64,000 bases of DNA from Megalobrama amblycephala (GCF_018812025.1 NC_063062.1:3604927-3668926); one strand, 5' to 3'. Counted from the stretch's first letter, positions 35,316 through 50,124 are shown. Notes: a model not told the origin generated them from the letters alone. Numbers and translations are program-made.

Positions 35316-38300
35316 GTACCAGCCTCTCTTACATACAATGATACAGTATGTGGTGTTGCAGTGCCAATTTTGTTATCAACCAAAATGTGACAAATTTTTG
35401 CACAAAGCCTAATAGACTTTCTGATGAACTCAGTGAGTCAATTCATTTGTGCTCATTTGAATATGGTCATGTTAGAAAGAAATTTGCATATAATTATTCT
35501 CATTATTTCGTTAAAAAGGAAGTGCTACTAAAGTTATTTTCCTGTTACTTCAATACAAATGTTTTCTCTCTAACCAACCACAAAACCATAAGCTGAACAA
35601 GTGTACTTTGTCTTTCAGCTTAGTGTGCTATTTCTTGTGACCTAATTAAAAAAAAATCACTATGCATGTAGATAAAAACAAATCCCACTTTCTAAAGCAT
35701 CAGCTGAGTTTGAGTTCATGAGCCTCACTTTAAAAGTCCAGTGACTCCAATGAAATTACCCAGCAGCTTCTCATTTATTCAACTGCAGAAGATTTCTCCT
35801 ATAAAACCACTCTCTGAGGAGCATTTCTGGTGGCTTTAAGTCCAAATGACCAGTTTGCACATCTACAGTTTATTTTAGCACCCACATTAAAACACTTATG
35901 TAAGTGGATGATTCACATATACAAGCTGTACAAATGGCCTGTTATTTATGGGGCATTTAGGCCTCACAATCTAATGGCTTCACAACAAACAACTAGTCAC
36001 TGACCACCCTTAGCTAAACCTACAGGGAGATATGAGCATTTGTAGATCTATACATCTATATATGCATGTCAATAGCATAAGCTTATGGAGATTTACAGAT
36101 GTGTATTCATAGAACTTATCATGAAGCAATTAACGTGGGTTTGTATGATGCCTAGGAGGCAGTGAACATCTGGACCGTTAATGGAGTGCGCTAATCTACT
36201 GGTGCTAAAATGTCTGAAGTGAGAGCAGGGCACTAATTGAACAGTGATAAAGATCTGATATGTGAGGTGCCACCATCATTTCTGCCCTTAATGAGCTATC
36301 AGCAGGATTGGATTGGAACTGCCCACACCATCATTTTGTGAAAATATTCTGGAAGATATCTGGTAACACTGTAATTATTTTAGAAATATCATTCCAGCAT
36401 GCAGGTTTAACAGAATAGTTCAGCCAAAACTGAAAATTCATTCTTTCCAGGAACAAAAAATTAGACATTTTGAAGAATGTACGTACCACTATGTCCTAAA
36501 AAGCTCTGAATTTACCTCTGCCCTTAGACTGACGCAAAGACAGCAATTCAAACCCTGCATCCAAATATGCCTATTTCAATACTATATAGTTGGCAAAAAA
36601 CAGTATGTGTACATATATCTAAATTCATTGTATTCATTAAACAGTAGGCAAAAAGTACCCGGATGACCTACTACCGCATTCTGAAGTGCACATCTAATGG
36701 ACACTTTGCTATCCCATGAGACCATGGTAGAGGATTTGTGAATGGCAGTGAAGCGATGCAACTGGTCACATGACAGTGATAACATGGCAGATATGGGCTG
36801 CATCTGAAAACTTAAAAATGCTGCCTTTGGAGGATGCATTCCAGGGTAGGAAGGCATCAAGGCACATCCAAATCCGATGTTAGCTTCACTTCCTGTCTCC
36901 AGAGAGACCTTCATCTGATCAATTAAAAGGATGCATAGATGTTTCTTTCGCTGCCTTTGATATCCCACAATCCTGTGCGTTCCATTCGGTGACAGTTGAG
37001 CTAGAAAAAGAAAGATGTATCTGAAAGTTGAAATTTCTGGTCAGTTTGTGTGTAAATGTACGTTTTGACCAACTTCTGATGTCATTTCTAGAGAGAAATT
37101 ACAACTGTAGTAATTAAATTTTTGTTTAGTTATCACCAAAGCTCGCTCTCTTTTGCTGTAGATCATTAAACTGTAAGCTGCCTTTTCAAAATCAGTTTCG
37201 TGAGGTACCTTCGTGAGCAAAAGCTGCCTACAGAGTCATTGCCTATAAGGCAGTGAGGCAACAAGTCAGCTGCCTAAGTTTTCGGATGCAGCCATAGTTT
37301 CAAACCAAATGTAGTACCTACAGTGTGCGATTTCAGATTCAATGAAAGTTACTAGGTTTTTAAGGTCATTAGTATATGTTGCCATAGATCAGGAGTCTCC
37401 AGTTTTTTGTCCACATTCCTGCAGAGTTTAGCTCCAACTTTCTCCAGTACACCTGCCTGTGTGCTTCTAGCAGTCCCAAAAACCTTGACTAGCTGGTTCA
37501 GGTGTGCTTATTCAGGGTTGGAGCTAAACTCTGTCGACCTCGTTGGAGACCTCTGCCATAGACATTGGAATTGTTTCAAAACCATGTTGCTACCTAAACA
37601 AGTAGTTATATTCTAATATCAGAATTTTCTGAAACGATTTCTACTGCTGATTACAATAATTTTTTTAGAAGAATTCAAGAATATTAATGAATTTAATATT
37701 CATTAAATTCATGATTCATAAATCCACATATTAAAAATGCATGATTATAAGTATTTCAAACCATTCAGGTTGCATTCCAAGTCTTTCAAGGCCAAACAAT
37801 TGCTTTATGTGAGAAACACCAAATTTGATTATCCGCCGTAACACCCACAAACATTCATGAATTGCTGCCTAAGGAAGCGCTACTACAGCTTAGATGCCAA
37901 ATGCTATAGTCATGAATAAAGCAAGTCATATTGACATTACTGGTGCTATTATTAGCATTAATATGCATTTATATTAATGTGCTTTTATGCTTTTTATAAT
38001 TATGCCAAATGATTCTCCAAAAGTTCTCCTTTTCCGCTTCATGAAAGAAAGAAAGTCATCTGGGTTTGGAACGACAGGGAATTTTCACTTTTGTCTGAAC
38101 TATCCTGTTAAAGGATTAGCTCACTTCAGAATTAAAATTTATAATTTACTCACCCCCATGTCATCCATGATGTCTTTCTTTCTACAGTCGAAAAGAAATT
38201 AAGGTTTGTGAGGAAAACATTCCAGGATTTTTCTCCATATAGTGGACAGTTACCAATGGGTTGAAGGTCCGAGGAATAAGGGTTTTATCTAGTGAAACAA

Positions 38301-41300
38301 TCATTTTCTAAAAAAAAAATACAAATTTATATACTTTTTAACCACAAATGCTCGTCTTGCACTGCTCTGTGATGCGCATTATGTAATCACGTTGGAAAGG
38401 TCCGCAGTAGGGCGAAAAACTCATCTCATTTTCTCCACCAACTTCAAAATCGTCCGACATCGATGTTTTACCTTTTTTTTTTTTTTAACCACCACCATAC
38501 CTTGGAATTATCCTATGCCATGTCTAATGACCTGCAGGAGTAAAACTATGATAGAGACATCTTAGTTCAAAATCAACACAGCCTCATGAACTCAGGGATT
38601 CATCATAATGCTGAATCCTAAACTTCTATACAGTTCTTGCCAATAGGGCAACCAACATCATGTTAATAAATTTTGCAATGTTCTCCCCAGAAATTACGGA
38701 CAATCACCTCATGGTCTCAGTCGGCTCTTGAAAGCTCATTCCCATCAGCTCTTTTTCAATAATCTTTTTCCTCAGGGTGTCCCCTGGCATAGTTGCATCA
38801 AGTTGTGGACACTTGTCATAATGAAAAACAAGCCATCCTAGGAATGCATTTTCTGGTGAGTGGTATAGAGGAACATTTTTGGGTCAGACTGCTGTAACTT
38901 CTCACAGGTCATCCCCCCTTAATGATGCTGCTGGTCTCACAGACATCCGCTCCACTCTCATACCCATCTCACATAAAACACCTCCCATCAGGGTAGATGC
39001 CCAGTGGCGGCGATAACCCCCTGCCTTAGGTTGTCCCCTGTCTGGCCAAAGAGGATCTTATCCGTCATTGAGAAATCACCTCATGCACACTGGTAACCAC
39101 TCTTTCCCATCATGAAATCTTTGACAGTTTTCTTCAACAGAATTAGGTGTTTTCTGGAGCTTAGGGAAGTTGCATTCAAGAGCCACCAGAGCCATTGGAC
39201 TGCCTAATAGTGTTAAAACATGGAGACAGGTTAATGACAGCAGTATTTAATCACTAAAATCATTAGACATTCTCTGAGCAGCAACATAGTGCTGAGACTA
39301 TACTCAGTGAATTTAGTTATCACAACTGTCCATTCAGTGTAATGTTCTGCTACATCTGTAACTGGAGCCATCAGCCCTGCACATGGTGGTGACAAAGATC
39401 AGACAAAAAGTTACTGGTCATAGAAGAAATTCATCAAAATAGTCACTTCTATCATTCAAGGTCTGTATTACTATTTTACAGACCTCTTATACTCATTGAG
39501 TTTTCCTTTGACAAATGTCCCTCTTCATGGCAATAATTTCTTTTAACATCTCTGTGTCCATGATTTTCAACTGAGACACTGTGCTTCACTATAAATAGCT
39601 TGTTATCACTTATGACACAGGCTCAGATAGCAACTTTTAGCTGACTTTGAATGAGAGAGACTCTTGAGGAATTCAGGACTAGTACACTGCCTTTTTATAA
39701 CTTTTAACATCAGACTTTATCTACTGTCTTTTGACTCTGGCCCAGCTTAAGACTTTGCTCACACATCAGAGAATTTAGAAATTACAAATGTCCAGTCAGA
39801 TCGAGTCTCTGTTACAACTGGCAGTCTCATTTTTGCCATTTAAACCCCCTTCATTTTGACCATCAAAAACCAAACATTTAGAAATTAAAGGTCCTAAATC
39901 ATTACACTAAGATAGCGATGCGCTCATCACATAAAAAAACATACTTGAGACTGTTCAAATATTTTTCCATAAAGTGAAACATTCTTTCAGAATTTTTATT
40001 TTCATAACATTTATTTTTGCTGCTATATTTCTCTTAATTATAGCTACTTATCCCTTATTCCTCTATCAAATAGTTAGTCTGCAGATGCAAAACATATTAT
40101 CAGTATGGTCTTTACTGTTTTGCAGAACCACAATGGTAGGTTTACCCATATCAACAACTAGGTTGCACCGACAGGCTTATAGCTGCTTTCTCCTTCAACC
40201 ATTATTATATAAATTGTAGTTCTCTAGACATCTAATGTCATGCATCCATTTAATGGATGAAAAACAAAACTTTTTGTAAGTTACATTCACTCCTCCTTCC
40301 CTACATGCCAATTCTTTCTGCATCGACCTTCTTTCCCTTCTGTCTGCTTACATTTCACACGCACACCACTTTCACACAACATCCCCACATCACAGTTCTC
40401 TTCTTCAACTCATTCCCTTACGACCCTAAGTCTTATGACACTCAATGTTCCTTCTCTCAGAAAATCATAATATTTGACTAATTTTCCTACATCTTGCATT
40501 CATTTTTGGCCATACAATCATCTCATTTCACAAAACACCGGTGTATAATATTTTGCAAGCTTGCTCTGGGACTTCCCCATATTGGCTGTCCCTGACTCTT
40601 GTGGATTTCCCCGTTCGGTGCATGCCTAAATAATCTGTTGGATGTCTCCAACAGATCTGACTTTCCCCCTAAGTCTGGCTAGGCAAGGTTGAGCACTGGC
40701 TCTACTATACAGTCTCACTTTTACACTCAGAAAGTTCTTGACAGTGCACCTTAACTGCACCTCTCACTTTCTACTCGGAAGTTCTTGACGGCACTAACCG
40801 CCTCACTTTTTTACCCGGAAAGTTCTTGATTGTGCACTTAATTGCACCATCTCACTTTCTACTTGAAAAGTTCTTGACCGTACCCTTACGTGATTGCAAT
40901 TTCTCCCCAGATAATATTGATCAATCTGTGTTTACCCACCCACAGTTTCAATTTCTACCCAGAAATATCTTAACTGCGTTGTATACGCCCGCGTGATCTC
41001 AATCTGTCCAGAAATGTCTTAATCACGACCACCGAGTCAGCCGGACTCATCTTTATGGGCTGTCCCATTTTCCAATTTTTACCAAATTTCACTCTTAATC
41101 ACACTTAAAGGCAGGGTAGGTAAAAAATGTATAAAAAACTTTTTTTTCAAAATTTGTTTAAACTTTATTTATATATCAATACATATTTAAAATGTAAGTA
41201 CTCTGAAAAAGAAAGTATAAAAATCGAGTGTCTGTAGACCTCTCACGACTGTTTTAAAGACAGCTCATTATTTCCATTCACTCCACCCCCTCCCTTCTGG

Positions 41301-44300
41301 GCTCCTTCCAAAGCCACGCCCCCAAAACGCATGAACGTGCGACTCCGACCACTGAGCTGGAAGACGCATTATTTACCTGAGACGAGCGGAGAGGAAGGAG
41401 CACAGTGCATGTAGTGACATCATGTCAGAATCACATGTAATAAAAATAACTTTATAATTATGAAGATAAACATAATTTAATTCGCTAACGAGTTAGTTAT
41501 CTATAAGGCAAAGCTAAAAACAGGTTGCATGATACACGTTTTTCCATTACCATCATTTACACTGTGATGAAGATGAATTTCGTGTAAGATTCATAACATA
41601 TACGTTGTTCTACAGATAAACAGAGTAACATACACTTAAATATCAACTCACAACTGCATTGCAGACACAAAATAATAACACACACATACAACAAAGTGTG
41701 TACGACACACACAGATACAAGATAAAGACATCAGTAAACATAGGTAGAGAATATAAAAACAAAACAAAGGCGAAAAAAAACGTGCAGGTAAACTTACAGG
41801 TGAACATGGTAAAAGAGTTAGACAGAGGGTAAATATAGTTCTAAGAAAAGTTCCTAGATGCGGAGTAACGTTAGGCCTACTATCTGTTAAACATGTATTT
41901 AGTTATCTAAAGCAAAATTATGCACAATTCAACACTATAGCTATCATCTTGAGCTAGGCCTATAGATTATTTATCGTCTCTACTACGGCTCGCTAAGTAA
42001 TGTTATGTTAGCTATATTACGCAGCTACGTGTGCTAATGACACATGCTTCATGAAAAAATAAACAAAAAAATATGTATGATCAAAATACAAAAAGAAAGA
42101 TTTACCTGTCCAGCAGAAATAAAGCCATCAAGGAGTCACTTTTCAGCCCCTTGAGTTCCCTCAGTTCTCGCCATCGCTGGAGAGCCACGCCGATATTAAC
42201 TCGCGTTTTATTTCTTTGTTTATCCAAAGACTTTTTGTTCATTGCCTTTTCTTGTACTGTTATTGTCTTCCTTTTTTTGCCTGGTTTGCCTTCACTGCAT
42301 AGGCCGGTACTGTGAATTTTGCTTGCTGTTTCTCTGCCATTGTTTTGGTATTCCTAGGATCCATGCCTCTTGAATTCCCCAAATCAAACGTGCACGCGCA
42401 AGTGGGCAGGTCATGTGTGGCAAAAGGGTGGTTGCCATGGTTGCGAGAGAGTGACAGCCGCCTAAGCCAATCCTGTGTTTCGTCCCGGATGGAAATAATG
42501 AGCTGTGTTTAATACAGATTAAACGGTCTAGAGTCACTCGATTTTTATACTCTTTTTATCAGAGTTCTTACATTTTAATTATGCATGTATATATATAGAA
42601 AGTTTAAACAAATTTGGAACAAAATTTCTTACCTACCCTGCCTTTAATCACAAAATTTTAATTCCCCATAAAATTTTGATTTATCTCTTACCTGAGAGTC
42701 TTGATACCACCTGGGTTCGTTTACTGATTCCAGTGGTGTTTCCCTCTGGACCCTGGCGGTCGGCCCCTCATCCCTCAATCGGGGTAGGGCTGAAACTTGT
42801 TTTCAGGGTGATCAGCCACCTCCCGCTCTCGAGTCCAAAAGGCACATGCAAGGAATCCCACTCTTCTGACACCAAATTGTTGTGATAAAATAAAAACAAC
42901 TCTTGCTGCATAAGAGACAAACACGTCCAATTGTCTTTCAAGCAAAGGTTTTATTTCTTGCAAGAAAGGTCAGAGAGTCATACAGAAACACAAGTAGCTG
43001 CAGAGTGTAAGACAAAGAATGAAAGCTTCCCCTCACTTTTATATCTCTAACCTTCAAGGCTGAAGCCTCCGTCCTTTTACCATTCAATTCAATTCAATTC
43101 ACATTTGTTTGTATAGCGCTTTTCACGTTACATATCATTTCAAAGCAGCTTTACAGAGAATGCATGTCAACATCACAATTTAAGAATGCAGTTAGCAAAT
43201 AATGTAATAATTTAGGCAATTAATTTACAATCACTGTTAGCAGTTTAACTGAAGGTAGAATCAATGAGCTCCTGGAAAAATGAATTACATTAACAATAAT
43301 TAGGATATAGAAATTGGGCAATGTGCATGTTGATCCAGATGATTGCGTCTTCTGAAGTCCTCGCAGGAGTTGGCGCCGTCTCTTCATAGGTGTTGGTCAT
43401 TATTAGGAACCATATTAGGAACATGTTTACCAATTCAGTGTTTTTCCACCTGTCACCCAAAGAGTGCATACTTAAGCACTTCTGAGAAAAACAAAATCAT
43501 TTAACCATAAGCATATAAGTAAAATCAAATGGAAATTTTAAAGAAACTCAAAATTTCTTCCACAGTCTGTACTTCCGTCTACGTCACGGCTGACCTTTGC
43601 AACGTGAATATGTAATGCGTGGCGCATCGCAGAGCTAGTGCAAGACGAGCATTTGTGGTTAAAGTATATAATTTTTATGTTTTTTTAGAAAATTACAAAT
43701 CATTTTACTAGATAAGACCCTTATTCCTCGTCTGGGATCGTGTAGAGCTCTGCACTGAAACTGCAATTTGGCCTTTGACCTGTTGGTAGCCACTGAAGTC
43801 CACTATATGGAGAAAAATCCATAAAAACCTTGATTTCTTTTCGACTGAAGAAAGAAAGACATAAACATCTTGGATGACATGGGGGTGAGTAAATTATCAG
43901 GAAATTTGAATTCTGAAGTGAACTGATCCTTTAAGAATTCAAGAGCAGATCATGCAGAACCTGTGCTTTATGGGTTTGAATCAGTGCCATCTACCACTAT
44001 AGAGTAACGGTATTATGATCTCCTGTATTATGGTTCCTGCTCTCACCCTCTCCAGTCTGTCGCCATCTAGTAAAAGAGATCTTAATCATACCAGAGCGAC
44101 TAACCATCCACCGACAACGGCTAGCAGGTACTTCTCTAAGGTTTGAGGCATGCATCAGACATAAAGAGAGCAGCCCTGGAGTGTGCTAATGTCTTAATTC
44201 TCTTTCTCTGTCTGGCAGATGACGGGACGGAGACTAGGCATGAGACCGGCCCAGCCACGGACTCAAAGGAATACTGCTCACAAGACAAGGACATAGTGGA

Positions 44301-47300
44301 GGTGGTCCGTACAGAATATGTGTACACAAGACCTCCGCCCTGGTCCGATGTATTGCCCACCATTCACGTCATTACCCCGACATACAGCCGCCCGGTGCAG
44401 AAGGCAGAGCTAACACGATTGGCCAACACCTTCCTCCATGTGCCCAACCTGCACTGGATCCTGGTGGAGGACTCTCAGAGGAGAACCCCTCTGGTCACGA
44501 GGCTTCTGAGGGAAACAGGGCTGAACTACACACACCTCAATGTGGAGACCCCACGGAACTACAAGCTGCGAGGGGACACGAGAGATCCCAGGATTCCACG
44601 TGGCACCATGCAGAGGAACCTGGCTCTGAGATGGCTACGGGAGACTTTCAACTCCAACAGCAGCCAGGCGGGAATCGTCTACTTTGCAGATGACGATAAT
44701 ACGTACAGTTTAGAGCTGTTTGAGGAGGTGAGTTAAGATGGGTGTTGCAGTTTTCCCCATCTGAAAGGATACATAAATTGTGTATTGTAACATCAATTAA
44801 TGGGTTTTGGTAAGTGACTGCATCAGTGGAGTAAGTAGACTTACTACATTGATTAAATAATAGCTTTGTTTGAGTGCTTCAAGTGCATAATCATTTGACT
44901 TGGCATATTATATTCCCATCACTCTCCTACTGCAAATTATCCTCAAAGAAAGTGAAATATTCATCATCATATTCCTATTATGCTATTTTAAAGGGTCCTC
45001 ATTTTGTTCTGAAGTTCTCCTACGGGAGGTTTACATGCATACAAGGTCAAAAAACACTTTAATTTTCTCATAATATACATTGATTGCACATCACCTCTCA
45101 AAGAGTCTGAAAACAGTTCGTTCGAAGATACAGTCTCGTACACACAAAGCCAGATCTTTCCCTATCCGATCTTTTTTTTTTCCTTGTCTCAAGAAATATC
45201 AGTGTACACACAAAACCGCTGAAACTGACTCAAAACAATGTAGTATACATGCCAGACCAGTATGTGGCACTGTAATTCTGCCACAGAGATACACTTAAAA
45301 CAGAGAATAAGACTTGGAGCATGCGCATAAACCTTGCGCGCTGTATACAAGCTTTAGTAAATCTTAGAAATAACGCTTTATTTTGGCTCAGTAGCTGACT
45401 AGGTGTCTGACTAGGGTCGACACGTGGGGTGACGACATCGTTTCACAAAATATACGGATAGGCTGTACACACGAAAACGCAAGGTCGGTGTTTTCAGATT
45501 TATCCACTCTGGGACCCGGTTTCAAAAAATATCGGATTCACGTTCTGAAATTCACTCTGGATTCATCTGGATGAAACGCCTATCCTATTTTTGCGTATAC
45601 ACCTAAATGCGTCTCCCTGTGGATGGGGCCCAAAATCCTCCTTTCTGCGAGCTTACTCTCCCAGGTGAAAAAAAAAGTACATTTCTATAATATACTTAAA
45701 GTGCTCTATTTTCGCGCACTAATTTTGTGCTTAATATACTAAAAATTCTTTAGTACTTCTTAAGATCATCTTAAGAACATCTAAGTGTGCTCAACTGTGC
45801 TATTTTGAGACACCATAAAATATGAACTAAAATGTGCTTTTAATATACTATCTCTGTATTTAAAAAATGTATTTAGATATCACTTATAGTACATTTGAAC
45901 CCACAGTGTACTACAAGTGGTAGCTAAATATATTTTTTAAATACAGAGACAGTATATTAAAAGCACATTTTAGTATTTCATGGTGTCTCAAAATAGCACA
46001 GTTGAGTACACTTAGATGTTCTTAAGATTATCTTAAGTACTAAAGAAGAATTTTTAGTATATTAAGTACAAAAATAGTGTGTGAAAATAGAGCACTTTAA
46101 GTACATTATATTCACCTGGGCTGCTCTGATTGGTAAGATGGCCCAATCTGTTGTGATTGGTCTACCGCTTACAACGTGTGACGGAAACAAAACGCCTATT
46201 CCCATATCTGAATTTCAGCTCCGGGGGCTTCTTTTATGTTCCACAGAAGAAAGAAAGTCACTATCCAAAAACATGTTTGGAAAGGTTTGGAAACATGAAT
46301 AAAGTCATGTTAATGATGACAGAATTTTCACATTTGGGTAAATATTATTTGGGTCTTGTAATGCTACAGGAAGGAAAATACCGGTCAGGACTTCCTTATG
46401 CTTCTGAATGGCATTCACCACATGAAAACATCTTTTGACTTTTGAGATGCTGCTCTGAAAAGAAAAATCATTGATAGTGGGTGGTAAAAAATGATCAGGC
46501 ACATACTTCTGAAACACTGGCAACAAAAGACACAAGACTATAATTAGGGTTGAACAAAAGCTGCCATTTCTGTTGATATATGTGGGTTGTACATTTTAAA
46601 AGATTAATACACACTTAACATACTTTCAATAGCATGGTACTTTGCAATAGAATGCAGATTTTGCAACTTAGTTGCCTTTTATATCAGGTCTGGCCTTTAA
46701 TAATATGCATATAGTATCATATTAATATATAACATGATTTGTTATGAACATGAATCAGTGTTGATCTATAGAGCAACAAACTTAATTACATTCTAATTTT
46801 ATTATAAATTTTAATGTGCGAGAGACTATGAAAATCTAGCTGATTACATCCAGCTTTCATTCAAGTTAAATTAATATTCTATCTTTGTTTAATGCACATT
46901 TTAATTTTTAAACAAATTAGTTTGAGATCAAACAATAATTGGCGGACTCCATGCAGTACCGCCACAGATCCCCTATGGTCTGTGGACTCTGTTGAAAATC
47001 CTTGCTCTAAATATTAAATCTTAGAAAATGTATCAGAGTTTGTAATTTAAATATAATGTATTTAAATAGCAATATTCTGAAGATAAACTAGTTTCAACCC
47101 CACTCTGGGTTGTTCCTATCTAACTTAAATGAGCCATAGACAGTTGTGTGTGGCCTAAAATCAATGACCTAAAATGAGAAAACATCACACAGAAGAGCCA
47201 GTAATACTTTTTACCTTTTAAAATGAAGATATAGTAACAGTTCATGAAATATGCATTTGGCCTTGTTTAAAACAACCATGCCTGCCAGTGTGTATTAATT

Positions 47301-50042
47301 ATTAAGCTCTTATTAAAAATGCTTAGGCAAGCACTCTGAACGAAAGGGTTTATTTACAGATGCTGTGTATTTTTACCCCCAATCTCCTGGGTTTCTTTTC
47401 CACTATTGACTCTGCTGTAAGTGCTCTGAGCTCAAGGGACACAAGCCATTTTCCCCTCTCCTCTGTGACTACTTTGACTCGACAGAATCATTTCAACATG
47501 TCCTATTCTGAATAATGAGTCATCTGTATGTACGTCTAGGTCAGGCCTTCTCCAAAAAAGGTGGATGAGAAGAAAATCTACTGTACAAAAATAAAACGAA
47601 ACATATAGTATAAAAAGCATAGTGTGGGGTAACTACACAAAACGTATATAGGAGACAGTGCCTCTACATCTTTGTGACTGGCTGATTACTCTCCTAAGTG
47701 TTGGAAACATTAAACAACTATTCATCAAATAATCCAGAAAAAAAATGTATCATGGTTTCCACAAGCAAAGCAGCATATTAGAATGATTTCTGAAGGATCA
47801 TGTGACACTGAAGACTGGAGTAATGATGCTGAAAATTCAGCTTTGCATCACAGGAATAAATTACATTTTAAAGTATATTCACATAGAAAACAACTATTTT
47901 AATTTTAATAATATTTCACAATATTACTGTTTTTACTGTATTTTTTGATTAAATAAATGCAGCCTTGGTGAGCATAAAAGACTTCTTTCAAAAACATTAA
48001 AGGGTTAGTTCACCCAAAAATGAAATTAATGTCATTAATTACTCACCCTCATGCCGTTCCACACCCGTAAGACCTTCATTCATCTTCGGAACACAGTTTA
48101 AGATATTTTTGATGAAATCCGATGGCTCAGTGAGGCCTGCATAGCCAACAATGACATTTCCTCTCTTAAGATCCATTAATGTACTAAAAACATTTAAAAC
48201 AGTTCATGCAAGTTCAGTGGTTCTATGTTAATATTATAAAGCGTCGAGAATACTTTTTGTGCGCCAGAAAAACAAAATAACGACTTTTCAACGATATATT
48301 GATGGGCCGATTTCAAAACACTGCTTCAGAGCTTTACAAATCGACAAATAAAACGACAGGTCATGCAAAAAGTGTGGGGGACGAATTTGCGTTTTATAAA
48401 AAGTAATCTACGCCCTTGTCTCATGGTATAAGTCCACTTCACATCACCATCTATTGGTTCTCTTCATTTCCTCAGTTCAGAATTCAGCGTGAAACGCTTT
48501 AAATGAGGCAAAAAGCAGAAAACAGCCGTTCATTATGTGAAACTAGGGCAGCCTCAGCCCTCCCCAATGACAGCTAGTTTAGAAAAGATTAATGCCCGAA
48601 TCTGCAACGAGCATGCATCCTTTTCAACAGTTTCCGATTCCAGTTGTTTTTGTTTCCGCCAACAGGTACAAAAAACGTCACTCTCTTTCTTTAATGAAAA
48701 ATGGCAGTGGCACAATATAATATTAGTAGCTCAGGAAGTAATCAGATTGAGGGTGACATTTTGGCCAGGACTGTTCACTTAATGCCTTATATGGTGGGGA
48801 AGGGTCACAGTTAATTACATGAGCTGGATTTGGATCAATGTGGACAGCCTATAACAGTTCAGTCAGCAAAACCATCCTTTACATTTAGCTGAGTCTTAAT
48901 TTATTTTTTTATTTTTTCAGACACATACAGTAGTGAGCGAGTGGTTTTCGTAAATTAGAAAGATGCACATTGTTCCTTTCAATCTATAGTCCATATATAG
49001 GTCTTTGTAAAAGCTCCCCTTGGATACAGTGGAAGATGCATTATGGGTATTAAGACAACTGCTTCACTGGCCCGCTCTAGCCTTCACTATTCATTAGGCA
49101 GTTTCCTTTTATGATGTGGACCACTTGCGCTGGGCGGCACACAAAGCATTTGGATGTAGAAGTGTAGGGAGCGTTTGAAGCGGGAAGATTAAAGGAGGAT
49201 CTGTCCCTCTTTCTCTTTCTTACTTATTCTCTGTCATTCACCAATCTCTGTTTACCTCCCGTGACCTGCTTAGGATGAATCCTAAGATCTGTTTGTTTGT
49301 ATGTGAATTTCCGCACTGTCCAAAACATGATCTGCAGTCCTGGTGTGTCTAATCAGGCCTGAGCCTGTGCTGCCACTTAGAGAAATCACACTATAAACAG
49401 CAGGTGAACTGCCATGGACATGATGAAAGCTTTGTTGCATGTTTGTACAACAGGGCTGAAAGTCCCCCAGGGTACAAGGCCATTTTATTTTTATTTCCGT
49501 CCAAAACAGAATTTTTTATGAATTCTTATGCTCACCAAATTTTTGCATTTTTTTTAATCATTTAATATAACTATTTTCTATTTTAATATAGTTTCAAATG
49601 TATTTTCAAGTGATGGCTAAAGCTGCATTTTCAATTTTCATTCTTTGAAGAAAAGAAAGAACAGCATTTTTTTAAAAAATGGAATTCTTTTGTAACATTA
49701 TAAATAACTTTACTGTCACTTTTGATCAAATATATGCATCCAAGCTGAATAAAAATGTTAAAATTTTACTGAATCCAAACATTTGAACAGTAGCGTATGT
49801 AGCCAATGAGAATCCCTGACCCCATCATAATATATATATATATATATATATATATGGTCAGGTCAAAGTGTCAGAATAGTTTTTGGTTCCAAATTTTACT
49901 GGTAGTCCACTGTATGAAGAATTTAGGTATAATATGTCACAGTTTACTTTATTTTGCTATCCTCACTTACATAAATGATGTATAGTGTCCTGCAACCACA
50001 AGTAAAAATATATCTAAAATACCTGAATAATTTTTGGTTTGA

Positions 50043-50124
<82 letters not shown>

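Larger units (their letters stand above)
38489..43564 (-). mobile_element. degraded LTR retroelement, minus strand, 3' end lost
   Basis: Read on the minus strand: one LTR (43564 to 42878, TGTGGAAG to CAACA), then a primer site at 42853-42874 that matches the 3' end of tRNA-Leu apart from two extra bases, then interior to about 38489. Around 40700-40890 lie four degenerate copies of a CTCACTTT...AAGTTCTTGA unit of about 50 bp. No gag, pol or env frame of useful length is left and no second LTR was found. Whether it is an endogenous retrovirus or another LTR class cannot be told. It carries later insertions. Confidence 0.6.
38108..43934. mobile_element. palindromic TTAA MITE split by a 5-kb insertion
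   Basis: Left part 38108-38488 and right part 43565-43934 together match the complete copy at 15441-16352 read in reverse, apart from about 47 bp missing at the junction. Ends are TTAAAGGATTAGCTCACTTC and GTGAACTGATCCTTTAA. The material between is foreign. Confidence 0.85.

Noticed and set aside
36582..36968. 128-codon reverse ORF in intron 1
   Set aside because: Longest orphan ORF in the intron, but no domain, no conserved motif and no splice context I can support.
38489..43564. Intact endogenous retrovirus
   Set aside because: Only one LTR and a primer site are recognisable. No long gag, pol or env frame remains, and the interior is interrupted.
44143..44218. ORF start upstream of exon 2 as an alternative b3gat1 N-terminus
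   Set aside because: A clear CAG acceptor at 44216-44218 ends the intron, and joining to exon 1 restores the family sequence and length.
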